DNA of 64,000 nucleotides, from NCBI RefSeq assembly GCF_041725775.1, contig NZ_JBEUEL010000004.1:1-64000 (forward strand), read 5' to 3'. The stretch's first letter is position 1; the number at the start of each line of letters is the position of its first letter. This DNA is from Pueribacillus sp041725775. Lineage in GTDB: Bacteria; Bacillota; Bacilli; Bacillales; UBA6769. Below are positions 28,101 to 36,181 of this stretch, one piece after another. Made by a program: the position numbers and the translations under genes. The notes beneath the pieces were generated by a model that saw only the letters and a program-made list of their open reading frames with translations, made no database searches and had not been told where the DNA came from.

Positions 28101-28521
28101 TTTAAAAGTAAGTGATCAAACAGGGGATGGGGAAGTTGTCGTTTTTCCGAACGTGTATAGTGAGTCACGACAAAAACTAAGCGAAGAATCGCTCTTGATA
28201 ATCGAAGGGACAGTAGAACTACAACATGACCGTGTGAAAATAATTGCGAACAAGATCAAACATATCGAAGAACTGAACGAGCGGACTCATAGTTACGTGC
28301 TATTAAAGATTGAAAGTCATCGTCATCGTACAACGCTTTTAACCGACTTACAACGAATTTTAACTAAGTATCCTGGCGATGTAGCTGTTCAATTGTATTA
28401 CGAATCAGATAAACAACTGAGGCGCCTCTCAAACCAATATTCGATTTCTGCTTCAGAGTCATGTCTAGCTGAAATTAAAAAGTTGATCGGTAAAAATAAT
28501 GTCATTTTTAATTATCGCTAA
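25174..28521 (+). CDS. dnaE: DNA polymerase III subunit alpha DnaE
   Basis: A 1115-residue replicative polymerase, the same length as B. subtilis DnaE. It has an N-terminal PHP domain (HLRVHTEYSLLEGA), a palm with the catalytic aspartates in MPDIDIDFPD (about residues 384-392), the ALYRPGPME finger motif (about 615), a helix-hairpin-helix region and an OB fold near 950-1030. In Firmicutes DnaE extends RNA primers before handing over to PolC. GAAGGGATAACA precedes the ATG. Confidence 0.98.
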   Translation: MTFTHLRVHTEYSLLEGACRIDSLVQQAKKLGFYAIAMTDKNVMYGTIPFYKACLQAKIKPILGLEANVMTSSAEQGTSYPLVLIAKNEIGYRHLLKISSDIQSQKQRKSEAIHIDTLASYSEGLFCLSAGIDGEIGQCLLHGEYEQAYQLANEFKQIFQVEHFFLELVDHGLQAEKQVNTLLAKLGNKLGIPLVATNNVHYVHKKEAIAYDALLAIKNGTILKRQQNEQFYLKSTEEMVAAFDPSFHKALKMSTKIAQSCNVNLTLGKPILPKYPLPPDVTSKEALLKLCVRGLKERIENITPEVKQRLQYELSVIHEMNFNDYFLIVWDFMKYAREQGILTGPGRGSAAGSLVAYALYITHVNPLEHGLLFERFLNPERVSMPDIDIDFPDTKRDEVINYVARKYGKEHVAQIITFGTLAARASVRDAGKVLDFEKKDIEQVAKLIPAKPGMTLKKAMKASSELNELVRRSDPARKLVELAHMIEGFPRHSSTHAAGVVISDKPLTDVIPLKNVQDDVPLTQFPMEDLEEVGLLKMDFLGLRNLSLIEDILKDLEKSTGQKINLDDIPFDDKSTFQLLSKGDTTGIFQLESEGMRRVLIQLRPNEFEDIVAVNALYRPGPMENISTFIARKHGKKQITYPHPALEPILKRTYGVIVYQEQIMQIASLLAGFSLGEADLLRRAISKKNRTILEEERRHFVSGCMKNGYEKRIADSIYDLLVRFADYGFNRSHAVAYSMIAYYLAYLKANEPVAFFTALLSSVVGNDEKLARYIGEARQKELVIHAPSINNSDVYFTMNGDVIQFGLLAIKNVGFQAVQHIIQQRPYESIFDLCRRVSLKIVNRRTLEALILSGACDEFGVERGRLLATLDDAIEHGETYQRSKDQIGFFSENDHEPTYVDVPPLTELEKMGHEKEVFGFYFSGHPLLRYESLLKHIPYTRLSECKGRKKNRRIMTAVLLENVRIIRTKRGEQMAFLKVSDQTGDGEVVVFPNVYSESRQKLSEESLLIIEGTVELQHDRVKIIANKIKHIEELNERTHSYVLLKIESHRHRTTLLTDLQRILTKYPGDVAVQLYYESDKQLRRLSNQYSISASESCLAEIKKLIGKNNVIFNYR

Positions 28522-28587
28522 AAAATTTGAAGACAGGCTTGTTCTAACTGTTTTCGAATTTTCAGATTAAAAAGGATAAAACTATTT

Positions 28588-28619
28588 ACAACTAGAGAGT
28601 AGTTGTTATATCATATAAT
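28588..28619 (+). promoter_or_regulatory. Promoter region of ytsJ with operator-like palindrome
   Basis: A perfect -10 box TATAAT lies at 28614-28619. The -35 position is occupied by the inverted repeat ACAACTAgagagTAGTTGT (28588-28606), and there is no good TTGACA. This arrangement suggests a regulator-dependent promoter. Confidence 0.5.
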
Positions 28620-28736
28620 GTATAACTTTTTTTACCTATAAGGCTTTATTATGGATTATCGAAGTATAGTGAAAATGAGTGTATAGGGGTGGAATACATG
28701 TCAATGAATGAAGTTAAAACTGAAGGAGTGACGACG

Positions 28737-29972
28737 GTGTCAACGTTGCGCGATGAAGCGTTGCATATACATCGTAAGAATAAAGGAAAACTTGAATCAA
28801 AAACGAAAATTGAGGTAAGGAATTCACAAGATTTAAGCCTCGTTTATTCTCCGGGTGTGGCTGAGCCTTGTCTGGAAATAAATAAAGATCCGAGTCAAGT
28901 GTGGGAATATACGATGAAAGGAAATATGGTCGCTGTCGTTTCAAATGGAACTGCCGTATTAGGACTCGGAGATATTGGTCCTGAAGCATCACTGCCCGTT
29001 ATGGAAGGAAAAGCAGTTTTGTTTAAAAGCTTCGCAGGTGTTGATGGGTTCCCGATTTGTCTAAATAGTAATAATGTTGATGAAATCGTAGCGACAGTCA
29101 AATTGCTTGAACCAACGTTTGGTGGTATTAACTTAGAAGATATTGCAGCACCGAATTGCTTTGAAGTCGAAGAACGTTTAAAAGCAGAAACGAATATACC
29201 GATCTTCCATGATGATCAGCATGGAACGGCGATTGTTACGCTTGCCGGTCTTGTTAATGCACTTAAATTAACGGGTAAAGAAATGTCTGACGTGAAAGTT
29301 GTCGTTAATGGTGCAGGTGCTGCTGGGATTGCCATTATTAAGCTACTTGAACGGTTCGGAGTAAAAGATATTATTATGTGTGATTCTAAAGGGGCTGTTT
29401 ATGAAGGACGCCTGAACGGAATGAATGCAATGAAAGAACAAATTGCTACATTTACGAACCGTGACAAAAAAGCGGGTTCTTTAGCAGAAGTCATTAAAGG
29501 CACAGACGTATTTATCGGTGTCTCTGTTGCGGGTGCATTAACCCAAGAAATGATTCGTACGATGAATGAAAACCCAATTATTTTTGCAATGGCAAATCCA
29601 AATCCAGAAATTATGCCTGAAGAAGCAAAAGCAGCAGGTGCAAAAGTCATTGGTACAGGTCGTTCAGATTGTCCAAATCAAGTGAACAATGTGTTAGCGT
29701 TCCCAGGAATTTTCCGCGGGGCACTTGATGTGAGAGCGAGAGAAATTAATGAAGAAATGAAGGAAGCGGCTGTTTATGCGATTGCAAATCTAATTTCTGT
29801 AGATGAACTTAAAGAAGATTATGTCATCCCTGGACCATTTGATCCACGTGTCGCTCCAGCTGTTGCGGCGGCAGTTGCGAAAACAGCAATGGAAACAGGA
29901 GTTGCTAGAATTGAAGTTGACCCAGAAGAAGTAGCTGAAAAAACTCGACAACTTGCAATTATTGGAAAATGA
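28737..29972 (+). CDS. ytsJ: NADP-dependent malic enzyme
   Basis: A 411-residue enzyme converting malate to pyruvate, CO2 and NADPH in the cytoplasm. The short malic-enzyme form is complete: YSPGVAEPC near residue 35, GLGDIGPEASLPVMEGK near 75, FHDDQHGTAIV near 145 and GAGAAGIAI of the nucleotide fold. Two starts have ribosome sites: GTG 28737 after AAGGAG, and ATG 28698 after GGGGTG. The GTG one gives the length of B. subtilis YtsJ (410). With catabolic modules for carboxylic acids downstream, it is a likely exit from the C4 pool. Confidence 0.93.
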   Translation: MSTLRDEALHIHRKNKGKLESKTKIEVRNSQDLSLVYSPGVAEPCLEINKDPSQVWEYTMKGNMVAVVSNGTAVLGLGDIGPEASLPVMEGKAVLFKSFAGVDGFPICLNSNNVDEIVATVKLLEPTFGGINLEDIAAPNCFEVEERLKAETNIPIFHDDQHGTAIVTLAGLVNALKLTGKEMSDVKVVVNGAGAAGIAIIKLLERFGVKDIIMCDSKGAVYEGRLNGMNAMKEQIATFTNRDKKAGSLAEVIKGTDVFIGVSVAGALTQEMIRTMNENPIIFAMANPNPEIMPEEAKAAGAKVIGTGRSDCPNQVNNVLAFPGIFRGALDVRAREINEEMKEAAVYAIANLISVDELKEDYVIPGPFDPRVAPAVAAAVAKTAMETGVARIEVDPEEVAEKTRQLAIIGK

Positions 29973-30200
29973 ACATATGTAAAAGTATGTATTCAATAGG
30001 ATAGCAACGGAAGGCAACGCCAATTAAATACAAAACGTTTTTTGCAACACCGGCGTGAGTGAGGTTACCGGTAAGGACGTTGAACTCACTCATACCGTGT
30101 GAGTTGCTGAACATTTTAAAACGAGCGGAGAAGTCATCTTCTCCGTTTCTTTATGTTTTAAAAGGATAAATGAGTGAGACTAGATCTCACGATCACATAT
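29973..30200 (+). promoter_or_regulatory. Structured spacer before accD with terminator and palindrome
   Basis: Three elements lie between ytsJ and accD. GTGAGTGAG (about 30055) can pair with CTCACTCAT (about 30084), and CACCGG with CCGGT overlaps this. A terminator stem CGGAGAAG (30125-30132) / CTTCTCCG (30137-30144) is followed by T-rich sequence. A palindrome GTGAGActagaTCTCAC (30174-30190) follows, in the position of an accDA operator. It is not a FapR box. Function is inferred from form only. Confidence 0.45.
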
Positions 30201-30266
30201 CGGGTAAAATAGATCTAAGTGTGTTTGATTGTAACCTCGTACTTTTTAGTGAGGGAAAGGATGGGT

Positions 30267-31139
30267 ATGTTGATTAGAGACTTTTTTGTGAAGAAACGAA
30301 AGTATGCAACAGTTCCCTCTGAACGTTTAAAACAAGATGTACCAGAAGGAATTATGACGAAATGTCCTAACTGTAAGCAAATTATTTATACAAAAGAATT
30401 AAAGAAAACGTTAAACGTATGTCAGTCATGCGGGTTTCATATGCCGCTGACAGCTTATGAACGAATTGATAGTTTAATCGATTCAGGCTCGTTCATTGAG
30501 TACGATAAAAATATGATTTCTGAAAACCCGCTCGGCTTTCCGAATTACCTTGAACGCTTAGAAGCAGATAAACAAAAATCAGAATTGAATGAAGCCGTCG
30601 TTACGGGAGAAGGGACGATCGAATCGTACCAAACTGTCATTGCAGTAATGGACTCTCGGTTTCGAATGGGGAGCATGGGGTCTGTCGTCGGAGAGAAAAT
30701 TACGCGAGCCGTTGAAAAAGCTGGTGAAAAAAACGTACCGTTCATTATATTCACTGCCTCTGGCGGTGCAAGAATGCAGGAAGGCGTACTCAGCTTAATG
30801 CAAATGGCCAAAACGAGTGCAGCACTAAAGCGATTTAGCAATAGTGGCGGGTTGTTCATTTCAGTCATGACTCACCCAACCACAGGAGGCGTATCAGCTA
30901 GTTTTGCTTCAATTGGCGATTATAATTTTGCTGAACCACGTGCTTTAATCGGCTTTGCCGGTCGCCGGATTATTGAGCAAACGATTCGTGAAGAATTGCC
31001 AAAAGACTTTCAGACTGCTGAATTTTTAATGAAGCATGGCCAATTAGATCGCGTGGTTCATCGTGAAGAATTAAAAGATACGATCGTAAAACTATTGGAT
31101 ATGCATCAGCTAGAGGGGGATTCGCAGTGGCTGAGTTAG
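30267..31139 (+). CDS. accD: Acetyl-CoA carboxylase carboxyltransferase subunit beta
   Basis: A 290-residue subunit that, with AccA, transfers the carboxyl group from biotin-BCCP to acetyl-CoA for fatty acid synthesis. The N-terminal zinc ribbon CPNC...CQSC (about residues 33-55) and the FTASGGARMQEG and HPTTGGVSASFA blocks are intact. The ATG at 30267 is preferred because AAAGG abuts an ATG six bases upstream. The end overlaps accA by 13 bases, so the subunits are coupled. Confidence 0.96.
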   Translation: MLIRDFFVKKRKYATVPSERLKQDVPEGIMTKCPNCKQIIYTKELKKTLNVCQSCGFHMPLTAYERIDSLIDSGSFIEYDKNMISENPLGFPNYLERLEADKQKSELNEAVVTGEGTIESYQTVIAVMDSRFRMGSMGSVVGEKITRAVEKAGEKNVPFIIFTASGGARMQEGVLSLMQMAKTSAALKRFSNSGGLFISVMTHPTTGGVSASFASIGDYNFAEPRALIGFAGRRIIEQTIREELPKDFQTAEFLMKHGQLDRVVHREELKDTIVKLLDMHQLEGDSQWLS

Positions 31140-32113
31140 AGTTTGAACGTCCGATTAATGATTTAAAAAATAAAATTAGTGAATTAAAAGCATTTATGGA
31201 TGAGAAAAAGATTGATTTATCATCTGAATTAAAACATCTTGAAGAACGACTAGAAAAATTGGAAAGCGATACATATGAAAACATACAGCCGTGGCATCGC
31301 GTTCAAATTGCCCGTTTTCAAGAAAGACCGACAACACTCGATTACATCGAACATCTCTTTACAGATTTTATCGAGTTGCATGGCGATCGATTGTATGGTG
31401 ACGATGCCGCAATTGTAGGCGGGATTGCGAAGTACAAAGGTAAGCCAGTAACCGTTATCGGGCATCAACGAGGAAAAGATACGAAAGAAAATATTCGCCG
31501 TAATTTCGGAATGCCTCATCCTGAAGGTTATCGAAAAGCGTTGCGTTTAATGCAACAAGCTGAAAAGTTTAATCGCCCGATTATTACGTTCATCGATACG
31601 AAAGGGGCGTATCCCGGAAAAGCAGCAGAAGAGCGCGGCCAAAGTGAAGCGATTGCGAAAAATTTACTTGAAATGGCTGGTCTCACCGTACCTATCGTTT
31701 GTATCGTGATTGGCGAGGGCGGAAGCGGTGGTGCGTTAGCACTTGGTGTGGCGGATCGAATTTATATGCTTGAAAACTCTACATATTCCGTTATTTCCCC
31801 GGAAGGCGCTGCAGCGCTTTTATGGAAAGATTCGACCCAAGCGAAACGCGCAGCAGAAACAATGAAAATAACCGCACCAGATTTGGTTAAACTTGGGGTC
31901 GTTAATGATTTAATCCAAGAAGTTAGAGGTGGTGCCCATCGTGATCCGAAGTTACAAGCTAAATATATTGACGATGTTTTAGAAAAAGCACTAAACGAAT
32001 TATGTAAACGATCGAAAGATGAGCTCGTTCAACAGCGTTATGAGAAATATCGAGAGATCGGAACATATGCGCAAGCGACACAATCGTTTCAAGAGGAAAG
32101 CGAGGAGGGCTAA
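31127..32113 (+). CDS. accA: Acetyl-CoA carboxylase carboxyltransferase subunit alpha
   Basis: A 328-residue partner of AccD. A helical N-terminus is followed by the crotonase-like carboxyltransferase fold with GDRLYGDD, GHQRGKDTKENI and GEGGSGGALALG. The GTG start lies inside accD after AGAGGGGGATT. pyk begins only eight bases after its stop; pfkA, normally between the two in Bacillus, is missing. Confidence 0.97.
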   Translation: MAELEFERPINDLKNKISELKAFMDEKKIDLSSELKHLEERLEKLESDTYENIQPWHRVQIARFQERPTTLDYIEHLFTDFIELHGDRLYGDDAAIVGGIAKYKGKPVTVIGHQRGKDTKENIRRNFGMPHPEGYRKALRLMQQAEKFNRPIITFIDTKGAYPGKAAEERGQSEAIAKNLLEMAGLTVPIVCIVIGEGGSGGALALGVADRIYMLENSTYSVISPEGAAALLWKDSTQAKRAAETMKITAPDLVKLGVVNDLIQEVRGGAHRDPKLQAKYIDDVLEKALNELCKRSKDELVQQRYEKYREIGTYAQATQSFQEESEEG

Positions 32114-32120
32114 AACGACA

Positions 32121-33875
32121 ATGCGGAAGACGAAAATTGTTTGTACGATTGGACCAGCCAGTGACAGTGTAGATATGCTTGTAAAACTTATTCAGGCAGG
32201 CATGAACGTAGCTCGTTTAAACTTTTCCCATGGAAACCGTGATGAACATTTAACTCGTATTCATAACATCCGTCAAGCTTCAGAAAAAGCCGGTAAAAAG
32301 ATTGCGATTTTGCTCGATACGAAAGGTCCAGAAATCCGAACGGGAGATCTGGTAACCGATGAAGTTGAACTTCAAAAAGGGAATGAGCTAATCATTTCCA
32401 TGAAAGAAATAACAGGAACGGCTGAGAGAATTTCGGTGACGTATTCGGGTCTAGCTAGTGATGTCGAAGTCGGGTCGAAAATTTTACTCGACGACGGTTT
32501 AATCGAACTTGAAGTTATCGGGAAAACAGAGCAAGAAATTCGTACAAACATTTTAAATAGCGGGATCCTTGGCAGTAAAAAAGGTGTAAATGTTCCAAAC
32601 GTTCGCGTAAATCTTCCGGGTATCACGGAAAAAGATGCCAAGGATATTGAGTTTGGCATTGAACAAGGTGTCGATTTTATTGCTGCATCGTTCGTAAGAA
32701 GAGCATCAGACGTACTCGAAATTCGTGAAATCCTTGAAAAGCGCGGAGTAACGGACATACACATTATCCCGAAAATTGAAAACCAAGAAGGTGTCGATAA
32801 TGTAAAAGGGATTCTAGAAGTTTCAGACGGTCTAATGGTTGCAAGAGGAGATTTAGGAGTGGAAATACCAGCAGAGGAAGTTCCGCTCGTACAAAAAATG
32901 CTTATCCATGAATGTAATATGGTTGGTAAACCGGTCATTACGGCAACACAAATGCTTGATTCCATGACACGAAATCCTAGGCCGACTCGTGCAGAATCGA
33001 GTGACGTTGCAAACGCAATTTTCGATGGAACGGATGCGATTATGCTTTCAGGCGAAACAGCAGCAGGAAACTATCCTGTTGAAGCAGTAGAAACGATGCA
33101 TAAAATTGCGTCTAGAGTTGAAAAATCATTAGATTATCGTGAAATTTTAAGAAGTCGGAGTCGGGAGAGCTTTACATCAACGACGAACGCAATTAGCCAG
33201 TCTGTAACGCATGCTTCATTGCAATTAGATGCAGCGGCTATTTTAACGGCGACAGAAAGTGGTCATACGGCGAGAATGATTTCTAAATACCGACCGAAAG
33301 CCCCGATTATTGCGGTTACAAGTTGTGAAAAAGTGTGTAAAAAACTGTCCCTCGTATGGGGTGTTGCTCCAAAGTTTGGAAAAAGTGCAGAAACGACCGA
33401 TGAGATGCTTCAAATTACAGTAGACGAAGCGTTAAAAACGAATCTCGTAAAACGTGGAGATTTAGTCATTATTACGGCTGGTGTCCCCGTAGGCGAAATC
33501 GGAACGACAAACTTATTAAAGATCCATGTCATTGGTGATGTCGTTCTGAAAGGACAAGGAATCGGCCAAAAAACAGTATCTGGGAAAGTTGTGATCGCTA
33601 AAACAGCAGAGGAAGCAAATGAAAAAATAGAAGATGGTAGCATTCTCGTTACGTACGGTACAGATAAAGAAATGATAGAAGCGTTTAAGAAAGCGTCCGC
33701 TGTCATAACAGAAGAAGGTGGATTAACGAGTCACGCTGCAATTGTTGGCTTAAACTTAGGAATTCCAGTTGTCGTTGGAGTGGACAACGCAACAGATATA
33801 TTAAAAGATGGTCAAGAGATTACTGTTGATTCGTTTAAAGGTGACATTTACGATGGATATACGAGTGTAATATAG
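32121..33875 (+). CDS. pyk: Pyruvate kinase
   Basis: A 584-residue enzyme making pyruvate and ATP from phosphoenolpyruvate. The KIVCTIGPAS start, the active-site IIPKIENQEGV block (about residues 215-225) and MVARGDLGVEIP are intact. It has the extra C-terminal PEP-utilising-like domain of the Bacillus type, with GGLTSHAAIVG (about 533-543). The ATG at 32121 lies after GAGGAGG. It probably shares a transcript with accDA. Confidence 0.97.
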   Translation: MRKTKIVCTIGPASDSVDMLVKLIQAGMNVARLNFSHGNRDEHLTRIHNIRQASEKAGKKIAILLDTKGPEIRTGDLVTDEVELQKGNELIISMKEITGTAERISVTYSGLASDVEVGSKILLDDGLIELEVIGKTEQEIRTNILNSGILGSKKGVNVPNVRVNLPGITEKDAKDIEFGIEQGVDFIAASFVRRASDVLEIREILEKRGVTDIHIIPKIENQEGVDNVKGILEVSDGLMVARGDLGVEIPAEEVPLVQKMLIHECNMVGKPVITATQMLDSMTRNPRPTRAESSDVANAIFDGTDAIMLSGETAAGNYPVEAVETMHKIASRVEKSLDYREILRSRSRESFTSTTNAISQSVTHASLQLDAAAILTATESGHTARMISKYRPKAPIIAVTSCEKVCKKLSLVWGVAPKFGKSAETTDEMLQITVDEALKTNLVKRGDLVIITAGVPVGEIGTTNLLKIHVIGDVVLKGQGIGQKTVSGKVVIAKTAEEANEKIEDGSILVTYGTDKEMIEAFKKASAVITEEGGLTSHAAIVGLNLGIPVVVGVDNATDILKDGQEITVDSFKGDIYDGYTSVI

Positions 33876-33952
33876 AAGCAAAAAAGTCAGGGAACGGAGG
33901 CCAGAGGTCAGATTGGGGATGGTATGACAGACCGCGAAAAAAGGAGATAGTT

Positions 33953-34351
33953 ATGTTTCGAATTATTTTAGCCTTGCTTATCTTAATTCCCGTAATGGAA
34001 ATTGCTGTATTCATTTGGATCGGTCAATACATTGGCATTGGCTGGACGCTTCTTTTAATTGTATCAACTGCTCTGTTAGGAGCATGGTTAGCGAAACGAG
34101 AAGGGACCCAAGTGATTCGCCTTGCTCAAGTACAAATTCAAAATCGTGATATGCCGAGTGAAGCAATTTTGGACGGAATTTGTGTGCTTGTCGGAGGCAT
34201 TTTTCTAATTACGCCGGGATTTGTTACTGATTTAGTCGGCTTTTTCTTGCTTATTCCTTATACACGCTCTATTTTTAAAGCATGGCTGAAGCTTTGGTTT
34301 GGCAACTTAATTAGAAAACGAACCGTTGGAGTCATGATAAAACGGAGGTGA
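33953..34351 (+). CDS. fxsA: FxsA-family membrane protein
   Basis: A 132-residue membrane protein with hydrophobic segments at about residues 3-20, 26-44 and 75-98. The PVMEIAVFIWIG and GIFLITPGFVTDLVGF motifs mark the FxsA family (linked in E. coli to exclusion of phage T7 by the F plasmid; role in Bacillus unknown). It follows pyk as in B. subtilis. The usual next genes (ytvI, ytwI, citZ-icd-mdh) are not here, so this is the edge of the conserved block. Confidence 0.9.
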   Translation: MFRIILALLILIPVMEIAVFIWIGQYIGIGWTLLLIVSTALLGAWLAKREGTQVIRLAQVQIQNRDMPSEAILDGICVLVGGIFLITPGFVTDLVGFFLLIPYTRSIFKAWLKLWFGNLIRKRTVGVMIKRR

Positions 34352-34410
34352 ACCGAGATTTATTATGTAGTCGAATGATGAACGATTGCAAATGAAAAGA
34401 AAGGTTTTCG

Positions 34411-34440
34411 CCTAGCTCATAGAATGTGAGTGAAGCAGGT
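34411..34440 (+). repeat. Degenerate repeat fragment, copy F
   Basis: TAGCTCATAGAATGTGAGTG then AAGCAGG resembles the hairpin segment of copies A and B (TAGGCTCACATAA.GTGGGTC). A further inverted pair CTGTC...GACAG follows at about 34449-34481. It lies between fxsA and the gamma-carbonic anhydrase gene. Confidence 0.4.
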
Positions 34441-34544
34441 GAGAGTTGTCTGTCTAACAAAGGCTTTAGAAGTCTGACAGCATTTTGAATTCGTGGACGG
34501 TTAGTGAGAGTTTATTCTGTTATATAGGAAAGTGGGGGAAAGTA

Positions 34545-35069
34545 ATGCTTCATACATTTAACGGGATTGATCCAAAGCTTCATTCATCGGTTTACGTTGC
34601 ACCTGGTGCCCACCTTGTTGGTGATGTCGTTTTGGAAGAAGACGTGTCGATATGGTTTAATGCAGTTTTACGAGGAGATTATGAACAGATCAAAGTTGGC
34701 AAACGTTCGAACATTCAAGATGGAACTATTATCCACGCTGATCCTGATTTTCCAACGAATGTTGGAGAAGATGTAACTGTCGGTCATAACGTCATTTTAC
34801 ATGGTTGTACCGTAAAAGATGGGGCTCTTATAGGGATGGGAGCGACTGTTTTGAACGGGGCTATTATCGGAGAAGGTGCGCTCATTGCTGCTGGGTGTCT
34901 CGTGCCAGAAGGAAAGGTAATTAAACCAGGTGTTCTCGTTGCAGGTGTACCAGCAAAAGTTATTCGTAAGTTGACAGATGATGAAAGAAAACGACTAAAG
35001 CTTGGCGCAGACGGTTACGTCAATAAAAGCAGACAATACATTGAAGAAAAAATTGTAGGGCGATCATAA
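34545..35069 (+). CDS. Gamma-carbonic anhydrase-like protein (left-handed beta-helix)
   Basis: A 174-residue hexapeptide-repeat protein of the YrdA/PaaY group. The three zinc-ligand histidines of gamma-carbonic anhydrases are present: His64 (IIHAD), His81 and His86 (VGHNVILHG). Carbonic anhydrase or thioesterase-like activity is possible; members beside acyl-CoA genes (PaaY) can be thioesterases. The ATG at 34545 follows GGGGGAAAG. The stop overlaps the next ATG by one base, coupling it to the thioesterase gene. Confidence 0.85.
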   Translation: MLHTFNGIDPKLHSSVYVAPGAHLVGDVVLEEDVSIWFNAVLRGDYEQIKVGKRSNIQDGTIIHADPDFPTNVGEDVTVGHNVILHGCTVKDGALIGMGATVLNGAIIGEGALIAAGCLVPEGKVIKPGVLVAGVPAKVIRKLTDDERKRLKLGADGYVNKSRQYIEEKIVGRS

Positions 35070-35461
35070 TGGAAACGTGGACAGAAATTATTGTAAAACG
35101 TGAAGATTTAGATGAACTAAATCATGTAAATAACAAAGAGTATGTCGGTTATTTAGAAGAGGCGAGAGGAGATTGGTATGTGCAATCTGGCTTTTCATTT
35201 GAAATGATGCGCAAACACGATCTCGGGACTGTCGTTGTGAACCTAACGATTACGTTTTTAAAAGAAGCTGTTTATGGTGAGCGTTTAAAAGTAAAAACAG
35301 TACCTGTTCGATTAGGGAATACAAGTTTTGATTTGAAACAAGAAATATTCAATCAAGCTGATGAAAAAATTACGGAAGCAATGGTGACAAGTGTCATGTT
35401 TGATCGAACAGAGAGAAAAAGTGTACCAGTCGTTAAAGAAATTGCATGTCAGTTTAATTGA
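35069..35461 (+). CDS. 4-hydroxybenzoyl-CoA thioesterase-fold acyl-CoA thioesterase
   Basis: A 130-residue hot-dog-fold protein of the YbgC/FadM type, expected to hydrolyse acyl-CoA thioesters in the cytoplasm. LDELNHVNNKEYVGYLEEAR (about residues 13-32) is the catalytic region, with Asn replacing the usual early Asp and Glu available on the helix. Substrate cannot be predicted. It is coupled to the gene before it and 22 bases from the cupin gene after it. Confidence 0.82.
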   Translation: METWTEIIVKREDLDELNHVNNKEYVGYLEEARGDWYVQSGFSFEMMRKHDLGTVVVNLTITFLKEAVYGERLKVKTVPVRLGNTSFDLKQEIFNQADEKITEAMVTSVMFDRTERKSVPVVKEIACQFN

Positions 35462-35483
35462 TAAGGGAAATGAGGGAAAAAAG

Positions 35484-36041
35484 ATGCATCCCGCAATGAA
35501 AACATTTATTACTGAAATTGAAGAAATTATTAAATTAGAAGAAAACGAAAGTCGTTTAACTGAAAAGGTTTCAGAACGGCTGAAAAAAATTGTTATGAAG
35601 CAAGGAATCATCCCTGATATATACAAACAACCGAATCCGGATAAATATACGTTATATCCTGTTTACATCGATCCAGACAATCGTTTTTCGATTGCTTCAG
35701 CTGTATGGGATGTCGGGCAATCAACTCCGATTCATGACCACGGTACATGGGGCGTCATCGGCATAATTCAAGGAAAAGAGCGCGAAATTCATTATGCAAT
35801 TCATCCTGGTCAGCCACCGTTAAAAGAGTTTGAACGGAATTTACAAAAAGGTGATGTCGTCGTCTGTTGCACATCTGATCAAGATCTTCACGAAGTTCAT
35901 TGCGCTTCTTCAGAACCTTGTGTCGGACTTCACATTTATGGGGGAAACATTGGAGAGATTGAAAGACATATTTATGATAGCGAGACAGGTAAGAAAACAA
36001 CCGTCGTGACAGCTTGGGATAAGGTCCCGGAAACGACGTAA
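35484..36041 (+). CDS. Cysteine dioxygenase-type thiol dioxygenase (cupin)
   Basis: A 185-residue cupin that should use iron and O2 to oxidise a small thiol to its sulfinate. The iron ligands are His84 and His86 in PIHDHGTWG and a third histidine in LHEVHC (136 or 139). The same fold covers cysteine dioxygenase and 3-mercaptopropionate dioxygenase; the substrate-pocket Arg cannot be placed by eye, so the thiol remains open. The ATG at 35484 follows GAGGGAAAAA. Last gene of the three-gene unit from 34545. Confidence 0.82.
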   Translation: MHPAMKTFITEIEEIIKLEENESRLTEKVSERLKKIVMKQGIIPDIYKQPNPDKYTLYPVYIDPDNRFSIASAVWDVGQSTPIHDHGTWGVIGIIQGKEREIHYAIHPGQPPLKEFERNLQKGDVVVCCTSDQDLHEVHCASSEPCVGLHIYGGNIGEIERHIYDSETGKKTTVVTAWDKVPETT

Positions 36042-36049
36042 ACAGAGAA

Positions 36050-36088
36050 AAACTTCGTGTTCTTAACAATAAGAACACGAAGTTTTTT
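36050..36088 (+). terminator. Terminator of the CA-thioesterase-cupin unit
   Basis: AAACTTCGTGTTCTTA (36050-36065) and TAAGAACACGAAGTTT (36070-36085) form a perfect 16-base stem with a four-base loop and T-run. Confidence 0.92.
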
Positions 36089-36181
36089 GATCCGTAAAGA
36101 AATTAGAGGATGAATAGAACGTAATCAAACTCCGTATAATTTTACTAAGTTATTCATTACTGTGGCAGGGAGGTTACGTTC

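Noticed and set aside
30174..30190. FapR operator upstream of accD
   Set aside because: GTGAGActagaTCTCAC does not match the TTAGTAcctagTACTAA type of FapR site.
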